Shown one piece after another: positions 63,484 to 64,000 of a DNA stretch of 64,000 nucleotides. The DNA lies in the NCBI RefSeq assembly GCF_000430725.1, contig NZ_AUMO01000049.1, forward strand, positions 45,659 through 109,658, written 5' to 3'. The notes below the pieces were generated by a model. That model was not told the DNA's origin. It saw only the letters and a program-made list of their open reading frames with translations, and did no database searches. The DNA comes from Azohydromonas australica DSM 1124. GTDB taxonomy: Bacteria; Pseudomonadota; Gammaproteobacteria; Burkholderiales; Burkholderiaceae_C. Numbering within the stretch: the stretch's first letter is position 1; every line of letters begins with the position of its first letter. Position numbers and translations under genes: made by a program.

Positions 63484-64000
63484 ATGACTTCCTCCGCCGC
63501 CCTGCCGGCCACCGTCGCGGACAACGAGCACATCGATGCCGTTGGCTCGCCGCTGGAAGCGGACCACACGCGTCCGCCGTCCACCCACCTCTACTCGCGC
63601 TTCTGCGCCTTCCTCTCCAAGGCCAGCCTGATGCTGGCCGTCGTCGGGCTCATCGCCCTGATTCTGTGCGTGCAGTTCCAGGTCGTCGGTCGCTACATCT
63701 TCAATGACACGCCCACCTGGGCCGAGGCCCTGGCGCTGCAGCTTGTGCTCTACATCACCGCACTGGGCGTGGCGGTGGGCGTGCGCGACGCGGGCCACAT
63801 CGGGCTGGAGTCGCTGGTGTCGCTGCTGCCCGACGCCTGGCGGCTGCGCCTGGAGATCCTGATCCACGGCTTCGTCGTGCTCTTCGGCGCCATCATGGCC
63901 AAGAGCGGCTGGCTGTGGACCACCATCAAGTGGAGCGACATCAAGCCCATGCTGGGCGTGCCCGTGGGCGCGGACTACCTCGCGCTCGTGGTGGCCGGCG
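63484..64000 (+). CDS. dctQ: TRAP transporter small permease (DctQ), cut by the right edge
   Basis: 172 codons are present; the gene continues beyond the window. An unusual N-terminal extension of about 37 residues precedes the first helix (SLMLAVVGLIALILCVQFQVV), then GRYIFNDTPTWAEALALQLVLYITALGVAVGVRDAGHIGLE, the classic DctQ signature with the conserved W-EE/A segment, and two further helices. With DctP and a DctM expected to the right it makes a sodium-driven organic-acid importer. Confidence 0.9.
   Translation, partial: MTSSAALPATVADNEHIDAVGSPLEADHTRPPSTHLYSRFCAFLSKASLMLAVVGLIALILCVQFQVVGRYIFNDTPTWAEALALQLVLYITALGVAVGVRDAGHIGLESLVSLLPDAWRLRLEILIHGFVVLFGAIMAKSGWLWTTIKWSDIKPMLGVPVGADYLALVVAG

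Overview
The window is about 64 kb of GC-rich DNA with dense, tightly packed genes. Gene families and gene order (Bug/TctC receptor, many LysR regulators beside divergent operons, a second infA of 87 codons next to a cold-shock gene, dispersed REP-like palindromes, MOBQ mobilisation genes) point to a soil or water betaproteobacterium of the Burkholderiales, probably Comamonadaceae or a close relative. The assignment rests on family resemblance only. I saw no rRNA, tRNA or CRISPR array.

Layout. 0-11 kb holds mixed chromosomal genes: a GAF protein, a LysR/MFS pair, a universal stress protein with an FNR-like site, an amidase, a degenerate HD-GYP protein and a large CheB-like/PAS/histidine-kinase fusion. 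11.1-14.3 kb is an accessory island: an RSF1010/IncQ-type mobilisation module (mobA relaxase, a mobB-like membrane protein, divergent mobC) with a recognisable oriT between mobA and mobC, but no replication gene or integrase, followed by an AT-richer gene-free stretch. 14.3-20 kb has a CadC-like regulator divergent from a secreted SrpA-type catalase, then a 974-residue membrane diguanylate cyclase. 20-28.6 kb holds a remnant of an allophanate hydrolase, a variant NRAMP-fold transporter, a stress-type cluster (trypsin-like protease, cold-shock protein, IF-1) bracketed by two inverted small paralogues, and several unknown genes.

28.6-48.3 kb is the catabolic core. One minus-strand operon of eleven genes, mostly overlapping or nearly touching (hpaH, hpaI, FAD oxidase, Bug receptor, hpaE, hpaD, FAH-family gene, panE-like, aldehyde dehydrogenase, etfB, etfA), fits homoprotocatechuate meta-cleavage to pyruvate and succinate, extended by an ETF-linked 2-hydroxyacid dehydrogenase branch. 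A divergent LysR gene probably controls it. Next to it lies a pchC-pchX-pchF-aldehyde dehydrogenase-outer membrane channel operon for oxidation of 4-alkylphenols. It has a perfect sigma-54 promoter core, upstream TTGATCA-type sites and a divergent XylR/DmpR-family activator.

48.5-54.2 kb carries aspartase, a dicarboxylate/amino-acid symporter, an aldo-keto reductase and a chemoreceptor. 54.3-64 kb looks like a glycoside/hexuronate locus: cupin, LysR, GH3 and GH2 lipoproteins, uronate dehydrogenase, and the start of a TRAP transporter that runs off the right edge. The GH2 enzyme would release a uronic acid (inferred), uronate dehydrogenase would oxidise it to an aldarolactone, and the TRAP system would import the acid.
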